A program made the translations under genes and the position numbers. Under the pieces are notes generated by a model. That model was not told where the DNA came from, searched no databases, and worked only from the letters and a program-made list of their open reading frames with translations. A DNA stretch of 64,000 nucleotides, from the NCBI RefSeq assembly GCF_036373705.1, contig NC_089851.1:60113350-60177349 (forward strand), written 5' to 3'. Of this stretch, positions 12,001 through 21,663 are shown one piece after another. Every line of letters begins with the position of its first letter. The stretch's first letter is position 1. This stretch comes from Amia ocellicauda. Its lineage: Eukaryota > Chordata > Actinopteri > Amiiformes > Amiidae.

Positions 12001-12118
12001 TGTGATCAGGTACATGGTGTAACCGACATCATTTTCCAGAAGCCATCTGAATGATTTCCCCTAATATCAGCCAAAGTCGGCGCAGTTGGTCTTTGAGACC
12101 TTTTTGGATCACGTGCGG
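9080..12118 (-). pseudogene. Broken multi-exon gene, possibly a DUF6729-like transposon-associated gene
   Basis: Minus-strand exon-like pieces occur in order. 12115-11770 contains LADIRGKSFRWLLENDVGY and, after a 1-base shift, FIDYALSHNKIEDLL. About 11665-11545 holds a Val/Ser/Pro repeat (VSVPSTVSVPP). 10378-10322 has acceptor CATTCAG. The next, ending near 10160, has the donor GTATGC. 9944 to about 9400 has acceptor TTTTATGCAG and reads RPRVIVGISGQYYIFTSR and later LCCKA. 9389-9085 reads HFTDCLIQKHQCQESV and MRSDHTRKVARK, with donor GTGAGT. Stops are present, and a Tc1-like copy sits inside at 10661-11452. The middle part reminds me of a DUF6729-type domain found in multicopy fish genes, but this is from memory and unsure. 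It could instead be a spliced transposase gene. Confidence 0.4.
10661..11452 (+). mobile_element. Tc1-like transposon, internally deleted
   Basis: The transposase frame 10772-11434 starts [20 protein letters not shown] with a helix-turn-helix N-terminus. It keeps the first catalytic Asp in VAWSDESR, then jumps to [13 protein letters not shown] and [12 protein letters not shown] with loss of the middle catalytic segment. The right end shows ATAATGTTATGGCTGATTGG, the usual Tc1-type terminal repeat; the left terminal repeat is cut short at about 10661. It interrupts the minus-strand gene at 9.08-12.12 kb. Confidence 0.85.
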
Positions 12119-12119
12119 A

Positions 12120-13055
12120 ACAGACCAGGGAGGCACCAACCATGACTCATTTCAAAAAGGGCAAAAGGAGCACTGTTTTTATTGTTTGAGTATTTTACAT
12201 TACGAAAATTAAACATACAAAGTTTTAATACTCCTGATTAAAAACTGTTTTTAAAAAACAATTCTAAAATCATTTCTGAAACTTTTAAAATCCTTAAAAG
12301 TTTTAAACAGAACAAGTGAATTCAAAAGTGTGTTAGATATCAAAACAATTTGTATTAAATATGGCAAACTGCCAAAATAACTATAATGAAAAAAAAACAT
12401 CTGATGTGTTGTTTTAAAACGGTAGATGCATTAGACAAAATAAAGAACAAAACATGTTTCTAAAGCAATACAAAACAGTCTAATACATATTTTTCTAATT
12501 TTAAAAACAGTCAGCACATCAGACAAACCATAAACATAAAAAAAAACTCAAAACCCTGTGATTTAAAACCATTTAAAACAAAGACCATAATCAGTCTTTA
12601 TAAAATTAAAATCAACAATCCTGCAGAGGAGGCCCTCACAGTCCTGATAGAGATGTTCTTTCTATGCTTCCCAGTGCTGATGCTCCACTCCGGACCGGTT
12701 CCTGTCTCTGCTGTGCTAACTCCTCTCCGCAGGCCATTGTTGCCTCGCCGGCACCCTCAATCTGTGTGGATGGTGCCTAGGCGCCGGTGCCTCGGCTCCT
12801 CACAGACCTGCAGAGAGAGAGAGAGACAGAGAACCAGTCTGGGTGCACATGGGAAGCTTCACTCATGTCTGTACTCCTGAGACCAGCGTGTCAGGTCGGA
12901 CTCTGCTCCTGAGGAGCAGCCCTGAGGTGGGGGCCCAAGGACCCCTGGACCAGACTTATTAGGAGGAGGAGTGCCTTTTACCCCCCCCCTCACCACCTTT
13001 GATCTTCTTAACAAGAGGGATGGGGTAGTTGGGGTATCTCTTCCCCTCTCTCTTC
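12120..13055. other. Intergenic, no supported gene
   Basis: 12180-12620 is A/T-rich with repeated AAAACnnTTTAAAA-like words. 12620-13055 is GC-richer and has a short (GA)n at about 12812-12825. Short frames here show no recognisable domain. Confidence 0.4.
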
Positions 13056-13059
13056 CTCT

Positions 13060-13249
13060 CCTTTGGCCGTCTGGCCAACTCCTCCTCTGTCATGGAGGCT
13101 TTGGCCCCTAACATCGAATCCTGGGTGGGGCAGTGCAGTTGTACCCTTGAGCAAGGTACTTCACTTAGATTGCTCCAGTAAAATGCCCAGCTGTATAAAT
13201 GGGTACAAATGTAAGTCGCCCTGGATAAGAGTGTCAGCTAAATGACAAA

Positions 13250-13296
<47 letters not shown>
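13060..13296 (+). repeat. tRNA-SINE/L2-type tail with (TAA)n
   Basis: The stretch contains CTTGAGCAAGGTACTTCACT, TGCTCCAGTAAAATGCCCAG and GTCGCCCTGGATAAGAGTGT, followed by GCTAAATGACAAA and a (TAA)n run at 13246-13295. This 3' end is very common in fish genomes on SINEs that borrow an L2-type LINE tail. Confidence 0.75.
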
Positions 13297-13299
<3 letters not shown>

Positions 13300-13379
13300 G
13301 CAGGGACCCCTGGGTGAGACCGTGGCCCTGCTGCTCCTCTATCCCCCTTCTCCGAGGTGGCTAGAGGAGGCACCCTTCT

Positions 13380-14620
13380 GTGCTGGCGGTTTCGACACCT
13401 GTGTGGCGCCGATATTCCTGTCCTTTGCCTTTCTTTCTATACGAGCCAGCACCTGATCTAATTCACCCTCCAGCTACAACGGTTCCAGGGCTTTCTTTCT
13501 CACCTGCCTGTCGCAGCTGGAGGGAGGGCTGGCTCTCTTCTGCAAGACGGTCTCACCTACACTATCTTTCGACCCGGTTCCCGAGGCTCTGCTCTCCACT
13601 CTCACACATGGAGGAGCGGTGGGTCTGGTTTTCTTTTCAGCGGTTTTCAGGGGGCTGGTCCACCAAGGCAGGGCCCGATGTTCCGTTTTTGCTGGAGGAG
13701 GGAGTGGAACTTCTGCCTCGGCTCCAGCGAGGGGTGGGCCGGGGGGAGCTCGACTATCTTGGGCTGCCTCCAGAGAGGAGACATTATTCGGGTTCTTGGC
13801 AGATTTCTCCTCTCTGTCCACCACTTTTCTCTTTTTATTGCTCACCTTCACCCAACCCCCCCCTTCTGACTGTTCCCCCTTTCTCTTAAGTGGTTCCTTT
13901 GGGGTAGGGGGAGGTTCTGGAGCCAGGTCATATATCTGTTCTTCTTCTCCCTCTCCCTCCTCCTCCCGCGCCGGGCCTCCCTCATGTTCCGGCTCAGGGT
14001 CCAGAATGGAATCGTGAGAAGGGAGACCCAACTCTATTTGTGTACGACTGGAGGCAGTTCTTATAGATATGGCCCCCACAGCTGCAGAGGTAGTAGAGTA
14101 ACTTTTCTCTGCAGGCGTGTGTCTGGTGACCTCCTCTACACTTACACGTGCACTGGGCAACAACGGGGTCTCGGCCCTGACACCGCCTGCAGAGTTTTGG
14201 CATCCCGTCATAGTAGACCAGCCCCCTAGCTTCTCTGATCTGTATAGTATTGGGGAGGTGGCAGACCTTCTCTGGATTCTCCACGCTCCGCCTCAATCGA
14301 ATCCGGCACTGCCACGTTCCCCCCACACTCCGTCCACATCAAACATCCAACTATTCGAGTGGAGAGCTCACTGAACCTCGCAAGCCAGATCTTCACGTCC
14401 TTGCCTGAGACCATCTCACAGAAAAATTGCACAGTCACTATTCTATAGCAAATATCCGACAGGATTATCATCGCAAAACCCGCCAGCTCCCTGTATTTCT
14501 CCCTTCTATACACGCTGTAGCACTCCTCTAGCAAATCATGGTTGACAAAGCTTACCTCGAAGAAGTCTTTGTCTTTATGCGGCAGCTTCACCAGCAAAGC
14601 CCATACCTTTTTGTAGGACC
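13380..14620 (-). pseudogene. Tx1-type LINE ORF1 (gag-like, CCHC zinc knuckles)
   Basis: Three overlapping minus-strand frames form one broken protein. The N-terminal piece (14597 down) includes VTVQFFCEMVSGKDVKIWLA. The middle piece (14326 down) includes ARGLVYYDGMPKLCRRCQG and cysteine clusters such as CKCRGGHQTHACR and CSCGGHIYKNC, decayed CCHC knuckles. The C-terminal piece (14211-13474) is acidic and proline-rich and contains a basic patch KRKGEQ. In Tx1-clade LINEs this protein binds the RNA. The element's 5' side lies next to the 3' end of the tRNA-Leu gene at 15091, in the same orientation. Confidence 0.75.
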
Positions 14621-15090
14621 TCCCTGCTGAACTGGAGTCTTGACATCCGCTTGTCTCCTAAACTAAACAAAGGAACAGAAAACTAGAGGTAGGTCTCCTG
14701 CTGGTGGTGGAGGTTCCAGTGGATTGATGTCAGTGAAAAGGTCTGACTGGAGTCACTGCTCCAGTGGGCTGCGCTGCTTCCCGCTGAGACCTGGTCCTGG
14801 GCTCCCGTGGGGTGCTGCCTTCATGAAGCCTGGTCGTCGGTCGAGGTCCTCCCTGCTCTTCGGTCCCACTGGTCCAGGCAGGACCTTCAGATGGTTCATC
14901 CTCAGCTGGGCCTCCCTCGCACCGGAACCGGAACACCGCTGGATCAGGAACTCCAAAGGATTCTGGGTCGCCGCCACACTGCCTCTGCTGAAACAAAAAA
15001 AGACAAATGCCAATCTCTGCAAAGTCTACTCCATGTCCTCCTTCAGGTGGTGAAGAGAAACCCAATTCCAAGATAAAGGAGCACTGGCTA

Positions 15091-15173
15091 TGTCAAAAGC
15101 AGGAATCAAACCCATGCCTCTAGGGGAAACTACAACCTAACCACAGCACCTTCGACCACTTGGCCATCCTGAC
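15091..15173 (-). tRNA. tRNA-Leu (UAG), diverged
   Basis: This 83-base tRNA-Leu-like gene begins GTCAGGATGGCC and ends TTTTGACA. The acceptor stem pairs fully if G-U pairs are allowed. The loop GTTAGGT gives anticodon UAG. The A box (TGGCCAAGTGG) is good. The T arm is weak: the loop reads TTTGATT and one stem pair is lost, so the gene may be inactive. It is divergent from the tRNA-Asp at 15350, and the same pair recurs at 18.5 and 21.2 kb. Confidence 0.65.
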
Positions 15174-15349
15174 CACCCGGGAGGGTGCTAGCAAAATAAA
15201 TAGCAGTCAAGGACTGCCTTCCGGAGCTTGAGCTGACTGAAGGACACTCACAATGTGGAATAAAGCAGGCAGGGGAGGCAGCGATGCTGCCCTCAACTTT
15301 TAGAACTGGAAAAAGACGTGGCGGAAGATATGGGGGCTGCAAGGGCAGC

Positions 15350-15421
15350 TCCTCATTAGAATAGCGTTGAGTATCCCTGCCTGTCATGCGGGAGACTGGG
15401 GTTTGATTTCCCGATAGCAGG
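15350..15421 (+). tRNA. tRNA-Asp (GUC), degenerate acceptor
   Basis: The 5' part TCCTCATTAGAATAGCGTTG and the anticodon arm CCTGC-CTGTCAT-GCGGG match tRNA-Asp with anticodon GUC. The T arm GGGGTTTGATTTCCC is recognisable. The 3' acceptor strand no longer pairs with the 5' strand, so it is probably a pseudogene. The downstream flank (GGGGGAAGCCTACACAAAGG) is shared with the copy at 18.5 kb. Confidence 0.6.
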
Positions 15422-15692
15422 CTCCTTCTCTGGTTTTGCTTCCCCCACCTAGGGGGGGAAGCCTACACAAAGGACTTGGGAACAAGAAAGAAATGTCACC
15501 CCAATGACCAGAGAAAGGAGGAAGAGCAAGAGCAACACAATAATTCCAATAGATTCCAATCTCTATATGTAGATTTATATATTATAAAGTCATAGAGCGA
15601 GAGAGAGAGATTGCAAAAAAATGTGTGAGAGAAACAGATTTTACGAATGGGGGCCAACAAGCCATAGGGGGGCTGGCACTATTCTTTGGCGT

Positions 15693-15752
15693 CATAGTCA
15701 GCAGGATTCAAACCTGCATGGGGAGACTTCAATGGATAACTAGTCCATAGCG
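15693..15752 (-). pseudogene. tRNA-Ser 3' fragment
   Basis: The reverse complement has an intact anticodon stem ATGGA/TCCAT, a Ser-type variable arm (GTCTCCCC), T arm GCAGGTTTGAATCCTGC and acceptor strand TGACTAT. The anticodon loop reads CTAGTTA, no longer a Ser anticodon, and the 5' third is absent. It is a truncated pseudogene. Confidence 0.55.
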
Positions 15753-15954
15753 GGGGATGTGGAGAAGCAGGTGTATCCCGATGAGGAAGGGACAGGGAGA
15801 AGATCGCTTTACAGATCAAGAAGGATATAGGATTAAAAGCGTCTGCTAAACCTACTTAAAATGATGGACGGGGGTGCTTGACTTATTTTTTTCTGCTGTC
15901 TGTTTTCTTTGTGTGTGTTACTCACTCTACTTCTATAATGGACACAATTAAAGT

Positions 15955-18345
15955 ATGAATGGATGCGTTAAAGAGAGCGGCTGTGTTTTAGTATGTCAAG
16001 CAGAAATGCCTGTCCGTGATCTTTTTAGATGCAGATGCACACAGAGCACGCTAGAGGGGGAGTGGGTCAGGAATTGGAAAGGCGAGATTTGTTTTAGTCA
16101 TGGGTCAAGACAGAGTGCAGGAGTTACAGTTTTATTTTCAGGGCATTTTAGATTAGTTTCTGTTTTAATGACTGAGGTGGTGGAAGGACGCCTGCTTGTT
16201 GTCAGAGCAGTAGTTGAGAGACGATTGTTTGTTTTTATAAATGTATATGCACCAACAAATGGCAGGGAGAGAGCGGGGGGTTTAAAACAGCTTGACAATG
16301 ACAATTATTGATTTTAATTGCACCCTGCATGACAAACTTGACAGGAACCACACTGAGCCGCACTCCCAGTCTGCCAGGGAGATGAGGGGGCTGCAGGAGA
16401 GGCATGACCTGCAGGATGTGTGGAGGAGTTTGTATGGGGCAGAAAGGCAGTATAGCTGGTTGGAGGTGCGGGAGGACACTCTCTCCCTATCCAGGCTTGA
16501 TCAGATTTACACTGTACTCCAGTGAGGTGGATGAGCCTCAGACCAACATGCAGCATCTCCTTGGAGACCTGCCGCAGGTGCCGGAGGAGAAGCAGGCTGG
16601 GCTGGAGGGGGAGCTCACCCTGCAGGAGCTTACTGCTGCTCTTCATGGGTTGAGTACAAGGAAGGCCCAGGGCATTGATGGACTGCCAGTTGAGTTTTAT
16701 AGCACCTTCTGGGGTCTGCTGGGGACTGACCTGCTGGCAGTGATGCAGGAGAGCATCCAGCAAGGGGCGCTGCAAGTGAGCTGCAGGCGTGCCCTCGTGG
16801 CACTGTTGCCCAAGAAGGATGAACTGTGCTAGAACTGAAGCTCCTCTCCAGAGTGATGGCCTGATCCATCTGATCCACCCTGACCAGTCCTACGGTGTGC
16901 CTGGTAGGTCCATACAGGACAACATCCTGTTCATTAGGCACATCATGGAGGTCTCCAGGCTGTTGGGGTTAAAGACTGGTCTCATTGCGCTGGACCAGGA
17001 AAAGGCTTTTGACCGGGTTGAGCACCAGTACCTGTGGCGGATGATGGAGGCTTTTGGGTTCAGCCCTGTTTTCATAGCCATGACCAGGGTGCTCTATGGT
17101 GACACTCAAAACATATTGAAAATCAATGTTGGCTTGAGCGCCCCCTTCAAGGTGTACAGGGGAATCTGGCAGGGCTGCCCCATGTTGGGATGCTCCACTC
17201 CATGGCCATTGAGCCCTTGCAGCAGGAGCTGCACAGAGTGGTGGGGGGGCTTTATGTCCCTCGCTGCCCGACACCCTTCCGCTTCTCTGCCTACGCTGAT
17301 GATGTGGTGGTGCTGGTGGGGTGCGAGGGGGATGTGGACAGAATCAGCACCTCGCTCTGGGACTTAAACCAAAGTGAACTGGTCCAAGAGCACGGGGTTG
17401 CTGCTGGGGGAGTTGGGGGGACAGGGAGGCCTGCAACTCCCTGGAGGATTACAGTGGTGCAGAGGTGGTCTCAAGTACTTGGGGGTGCACATGGGGGATA
17501 AGGCCATGGAGCAGAGGAACTGGGAGGGGATGCCGGAGGGGCTGCGGGGGAGGCTCGGGCGATGGCGCTGGCTGCTCCCTCAGCGGTCTTCTTCTGGACT
17601 GGTCTGCACTGGCTGTGAAAGGGGGTACTATACCTGCCCCGTGAGGAGGGGGGGCAAGGGCTGGTGGACGTGGAGTACAGGATGGCTGCTTTCCATCTGC
17701 AGTTCCTGCAGAAGCTGGTCTACGGGCCGAGCCTCCTGTCCTGGAGGCCGCTTACGTGGACCTTGCTCCGTCATGTGGGGACGCTGCAGGTGGACAGTGC
17801 AATGTCCCTGATGGACATTAGCAGGCTGGCAGCAGGCAACCTTCCTGGGTTCTACCGCAGTGTGTTGAGGGCCTGGCAGCTGCTCACAGCCTGACATGTG
17901 TACAGCTCCCTCATCCTGCACTGGCTGCTCCAGATGCCCATCATCTGGACCGGGGTGTTCCAGCTGCATGATCTGCTGGCTGGAGGATTGTGGACAGCCT
18001 GGAAGGGAAAATGGGTGTGCGCTCCCTGCGCTGGACAGGTATTCTGCTCGGCCGAGGCCGGTGCCACCCTGCCTTCTGAAGGGAAACTGCTGCTGAGGGA
18101 GTGTTTCCTCCAGCTCCAGACCCCAGAGCCCCTGTTCAAGTTCCCCAATTTGCTGGTTTCCCCCTTCCCTGAGGTATGATGGAGGCCTCTCAGGGACCCT
18201 GTTGAGGAGGGGTCCGCAGGAGTTGTCCCTGGATGGGGCCTGTGTGAAGGCCCGGCACCAAACGCAGCTCTTGCTGCTAACTGACATGCCCTGGAGGGAC
18301 AGGCTGGGGGGGAGGAGGGGAAGGGGGAGCCAGTATGGCACAGTG
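15955..18345 (+). pseudogene. Tx1-type LINE ORF2 (endonuclease and reverse transcriptase)
   Basis: The frames go in and out of phase but give an ordered protein. The endonuclease end reads LFVFINVYAPTNG (about 16240). The fingers region reads RKAQGIDGLPVEFYSTFW (about 16655). Palm motifs are SYGVPGRSIQDNILFIRHI, LIALDQEKAFDRVEHQYLW (catalytic Asp), IWQGCPM and FRFSAYADDVVVLV (YADD near 17290). The C-terminal part continues to about 18340. The LDQEKAFDRV plus SAYADDVVVL pattern is typical of Tx1/L1-superclade elements of fish. At least six frameshifts or stops break it. Its 3' end is about 170 bp from the tRNA-Asp relic at 18516. Confidence 0.8.
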
Positions 18346-18515
18346 TGTATCAGCCACTGCTGAAAAGAGAGCTTGGGATCTGCAGTGGAGAGTGCTCCAC
18401 GTTATCATTGCCATCAAGTACTTCCTGTTGCTAATTAACGCTGCACAGTGTGACATCAGTTTGCACACCTTTCTCTTTCTTGTTCTCAAGTCCTTTGTGT
18501 AGGCTTCCCCCACCA

Positions 18516-18582
18516 CTCCCCGGAATCAATCCCCGGTCTCCCGCAAGACAGGTAGACATACTCACCACTATACTAATGAGGA
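18516..18582 (-). pseudogene. tRNA-Asp (GUC) pseudogene, second Asp/Leu pair
   Basis: The 5' half TCCTCATTAGTATAGTGGTG is good. The anticodon loop CTGTCTT keeps GUC, but the 5' stem strand (TCTAC) no longer matches GCGGG. The T arm and acceptor have lost about five bases (67 instead of 72). It is divergent from the tRNA-Leu relic at 18780. Confidence 0.65.
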
Positions 18583-18779
18583 GCTGCCCCTGGTGCCCCT
18601 GCTGCCCCCACATCTTCCGCCACGTCCTTTTACGGTTCTAAATTCGTCAGAGCAAGGTGAGGGCAGCATCCCTGCCTCACCTGCCTACTTTATTCCACCT
18701 TGTGAGTGTCCTTCGGTCAGCTCAGGCTGCGGAAGGCAATCCTGGACCACTACTCGCATTCCTAGTACCCTGCCGAGTG

Positions 18780-18855
18780 GTCAGGATGTCCGAGCAGTCT
18801 AAGAGGCTGCGTTCATGTTGCAGTCTCCTCTGGAGTTCAAGTCCCACTTCTGACA
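18780..18855 (+). pseudogene. tRNA-Leu pseudogene with CAU anticodon
   Basis: This is the same gene as the tRNA-Leu(CAG) at 21391, but the loop TTCATGT gives CAU instead of CAG, and about seven bases are missing between the variable arm and the T arm. A T4 run follows at about 18870. It is not expected to be a functional leucine tRNA. Confidence 0.65.
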
Positions 18856-19138
18856 TATCCAGTGTTCCTTTTGCCCTTCTTCAAACGTGTCAGCAGGAAC
18901 ACCTTTGTCTGTCTCTGTGGTGTAATCGATTAGCTGTTGACCTTTAGAATCCACCCAGGGAGGGCCCCCTTTTCCCCCCACCCCCTGTTATTATTTCTAC
19001 TTCGGGCGGTCAGCTTGCCAGACTGCGGCTTTCCTTCAGCCACAGTAACCTTATGCTGCTTGCTGCGGACGGCCATCTTGCTAAAGTCTAAGGAGGTTTT
19101 AGAAGCTTCCCTTACATTGCCTAGATCAACATAAACCA

Positions 19139-19212
19139 AGGCACTGCTGGGATTCAAACCCAGAGTTTCCTGTTTACAAGATAGGTGCTTTGACCAACTA
19201 AGCCACAGCGCT
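19139..19212 (-). tRNA. tRNA-Thr (UGU)
   Basis: This 74-base gene has A box TGGCTTAGTTGG, anticodon arm CCTAT-CTTGTAA-ACAGG (anticodon UGU, with one weak stem pair) and T arm CTGGGTTTGAATCCCAG. The acceptor stem pairs except for an A-C mismatch at the first position. No T4 terminator lies immediately downstream. It is probably a real or recently lost tRNA gene. Confidence 0.7.
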
Positions 19213-20153
19213 AGTACTCCCCTGTTCCCCAGTGCCTACACTCAGGGGTAAGGAGCAAAACAAAACAAAACAAAACAAAGTGTGGATCCAGGCTGCAACA
19301 AAGGAAGCACACAGAGGTGTACACGTAAGGTTGATGGGAGCAACAAGCTTCCTGGTGAGCTTGTCCCGCGGGTGGCAATGGGAATTCGACATCGGCCGTT
19401 AGGTGCGCGTAGTCCACGCAGGGATGTCCTTTGGGTTTTGGTTCTTCTTTAAAAACTGTCATCTGTCCTGTTGGCTTTCAGCTTCATAACGTCCTCCAAT
19501 GGCTTTACTATTAGCCTATCTTGCTAAAACTAAGGGTTGATGTAACAGTTTGGGTGGGATATTTAACAGCCCCTCCCAACCTGCACACAACGAATAATGT
19601 GACAGCAAACAACTCAAACAACTGATACAAATGTGTGTATCCTAGCACAATGAAATGTATTTGGAATAAATTACAGCACATTTAAGATGAGCAAAAAGAT
19701 CATGAAAAAGGAAGGACAACAAAAGTCATAACAAATCAGACACTATTACAAATGGTGGTGATACAAAGTCCACAATGAAGTTCCCCCAGTCCTTTACCAG
19801 TTCATATCACACCCGACGCTGAGGTGCCGTGGAAATCATGGAAGTGTTGATTATAACATGTCCATTATGGTCAACACTTCCAAAGTGGGCGAAAGATTAA
19901 TTTAACAGTCTTTTGTGCAATGAATCCACGGTTGAAGTATTCCCCCACCATGCCGTCTCATTTCTCCTGTTCCTCTTCCCTTTCTCCTATTATATCCGTT
20001 CCATAAATTAGGTCATCTGTAGTCCACCACATCCTCACCCAGAACCATGTATGCACAACAGCACCAGCAGGGGATAGTGGTCACCACAATACACACTCAT
20101 AACACAACAAATAGAAAGCACAAGCTTCACAAGGTGCACATAAAGCCCACCTA
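19213..20153. other. Spacer between the two Thr-type tRNA genes
   Basis: This holds an (AAAAC)n run at about 19257-19280 and otherwise unremarkable sequence. I see no gene. Confidence 0.4.
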
Positions 20154-20227
20154 AGGCACTGCTGGGATTCAAACCCAGGATCTCCTGTTTGCTAAACAGG
20201 CACTTTAACCAACTAAGCCAAGATGCT
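20154..20227 (-). tRNA. Thr-type tRNA with AGC (Ala) anticodon
   Basis: The body is that of tRNA-Thr(AGU): A box TGGCTTAGTTGG, perfect anticodon stem CCTGT/ACAGG, and T arm CTGGGTTTGAATCCCAG shared with the gene at 19139. The loop TTAGCAA gives AGC, one base from AGU. The acceptor stem has three mismatches (positions 1, 6 and 7), so it is likely a pseudogene. Confidence 0.65.
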
Positions 20228-20246
20228 GCCAATAGTAGCAGAACAG

Positions 20247-20297
20247 CAGATCACGGACCACTGTCAATCAGATGCTTGCCTTGCCATCCATCCATCC

Positions 20298-20392
<95 letters not shown>

Positions 20393-21130
20393 AATGACTC
20401 TCGATATCTAACTCTCGCTTGCTAGTTAGCTAGCTATGACTCTACACTCAGGCGTGAGGAACAAAACAAAACAAAACAAAACAAAACAAAACAAAATCTG
20501 GATGCAGGCTGCAACAAAGGAAGCACACAGAGGTGTAAACGTAAGGTTGACGGCACCAAGACTGCAGCTGCTGCTGCCGATAGTAGCATAACAGCAGATC
20601 ACGGACCACTGTCAATCAGATGCTTGCCTTGCCGTCCATCCATCCATCTATCTATCTAGCTATGACTCTCGATATCTAACTCTCTTGCTTGCTATCGCTC
20701 CCCCAATGGTCAGTAGCATAGTAGCATAACAGCAGATCACGGACCACTGTCAATCAGATGCTTGCCTTGCCGTCCATCCATCCATCTATCTATCTAGCTA
20801 TGACTCTCGATATCTAACTCTCTTGCTTGCAATCACTCCCCCAATGGTCAGTAGCATAGTAGCATAACAGCATATCATGGACCACTGTCAATCAGATGCT
20901 TGCCTTGCCGTCCATCCATCCATCTATCTATCTATCTATCTATGCCTCTCGATATCTAACTCTCTTGCTTGCTATCGCTCCCCCAATGGTCAGTAGCATA
21001 GTAGCATAACAGCAGATCACGGACCTCTGTCAATCAGATGCTTGCCTTGCCGTCCATCCATCCATCCATCTATCTATCTATCTATCTATGACTCTCGATA
21101 TCTAACTCTCTTGCTTGCTATCGCTCCCCC
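20247..21130. repeat. ~138-bp minisatellite with embedded TCTA runs
   Basis: The phrase CAGATCACGGACCACTGTCA recurs at 20247, 20595, 20733, 20871 (slightly changed) and 21013. The last four are 138-142 bp apart. Each is followed by TCCATCCATC, a TCTA run of variable length, CTCTCGATATCTAACTCTC and CCCCCAATGGTCAGTAGCAT. The 20247 copy has the expanded microsatellite. Confidence 0.9.
20290..20392. repeat. (TCTA)n microsatellite
   Basis: About 25 uninterrupted copies of a four-base unit follow a short (TCCA)n. Confidence 0.95.
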
Positions 21131-21140
21131 AATGACAGGC

Positions 21141-21186
21141 AATCCCGCGTCACCGGCGGGGATACTCACCACTATACTAACGAGGA
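21141..21186 (-). pseudogene. tRNA-Asp 5' half, third Asp/Leu pair
   Basis: TCCTCGTTAGTATAGTGGTG and the start of the anticodon arm are present. The rest was replaced by the minisatellite. The flank towards the tRNA-Leu is shared with the 15.1 and 18.5 kb pairs. Confidence 0.7.
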
Positions 21187-21390
21187 GCCGGGCTTGCCGC
21201 CTCCCACCTTCTCCGCCCCCACATCTTTCGCCACGCCCCTTTCCGATTCTGAATGTCTCAGGGCAAGGCGAGGGCAGCATCGCTGACTCCCCTGCCTGCT
21301 TTATTCCACCTTGTTAGTGTCCTTCGGTCAGCTCAGGCTCCGGAAAGCAGTCCTGGACCGCGACCCGCTGAGCTAGGGCACCGCCGGGCA

Positions 21391-21473
21391 GTCATGATGG
21401 CCGAGCGGTCTAAGGCGCTGCGTTCAGGTCGCAGTCTCCCCTGGAGACGTGGGTTCGAATCCCACTTCTGACA
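21391..21473 (+). tRNA. tRNA-Leu (CAG)
   Basis: This 83-base gene has A box TGGCCGAGCGG, anticodon loop TTCAGGT (CAG) on a sound stem, a long variable arm and consensus B box GGTTCGAATCC. The acceptor stem has one mismatch (position 5) and one G-U pair. A T5 terminator follows 14 bases after the end. It is the best-preserved tRNA in the window and probably functional. Confidence 0.9.
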
Positions 21474-21487
21474 ACAGTGGGTGCTCC

Positions 21488-21492
21488 TTTTT
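21488..21492 (+). terminator. RNA polymerase III terminator of tRNA-Leu(CAG)
   Basis: A TTTTT run lies 15 bases past the tRNA 3' end, on the coding strand. Confidence 0.75.
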
Positions 21493-21550
21493 GCCCCGTT
21501 TGAAACGGGTCAAGGATGGCGCCCTCCCTGGTCCTTTCAGCACGTGAGCC

Positions 21551-21557
21551 AAAAAAA
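21551..21557 (-). terminator. T7 run downstream of the first tRNA-Pro unit
   Basis: On the minus strand a TTTTTTT run lies 35 bases past the 3' end of the tRNA at 21592-21663. The other units lack a T4 run this close. Confidence 0.6.
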
Positions 21558-21591
21558 CGAACGCTTCAGTGACCGCGAAGCGGGGCCATGC

Positions 21592-21663
21592 GGGCTCGTC
21601 CGGGAGTTGAACCCGGGACCTCTCACACCCGAAGCGAGAATCATACCACTAGACCAACGAGCC
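21592..21663 (-). tRNA. tRNA-Pro (CGG), unit 1
   Basis: This is a complete 72-base cloverleaf: acceptor GGCTCGT/ACGAGCC, anticodon stem CTCGC/GTGAG (one G-U) with loop TTCGGGT, and B box GGTTCAACTCC. It is the only unit with a near T-run terminator, and the most likely active one. Confidence 0.9.

Noticed and set aside
14724..15076. Four overlapping ~90-110-codon frames on both strands
   Set aside because: GC-rich sequence with few stops; none matches a domain. Most likely the 5' region of the Tx1-type LINE.
18905..18990. Possible tRNA-Gln-like sequence (GTGGTGTAATCGATTAGC)
   Set aside because: It has an A-box-like start, but the anticodon arm and T arm do not form stems.
20189..20425. Repetitive Ser/Ile/Tyr/Leu frames over the TCTA tract
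   Set aside because: Translations of a tetranucleotide repeat, present in three frames at once.
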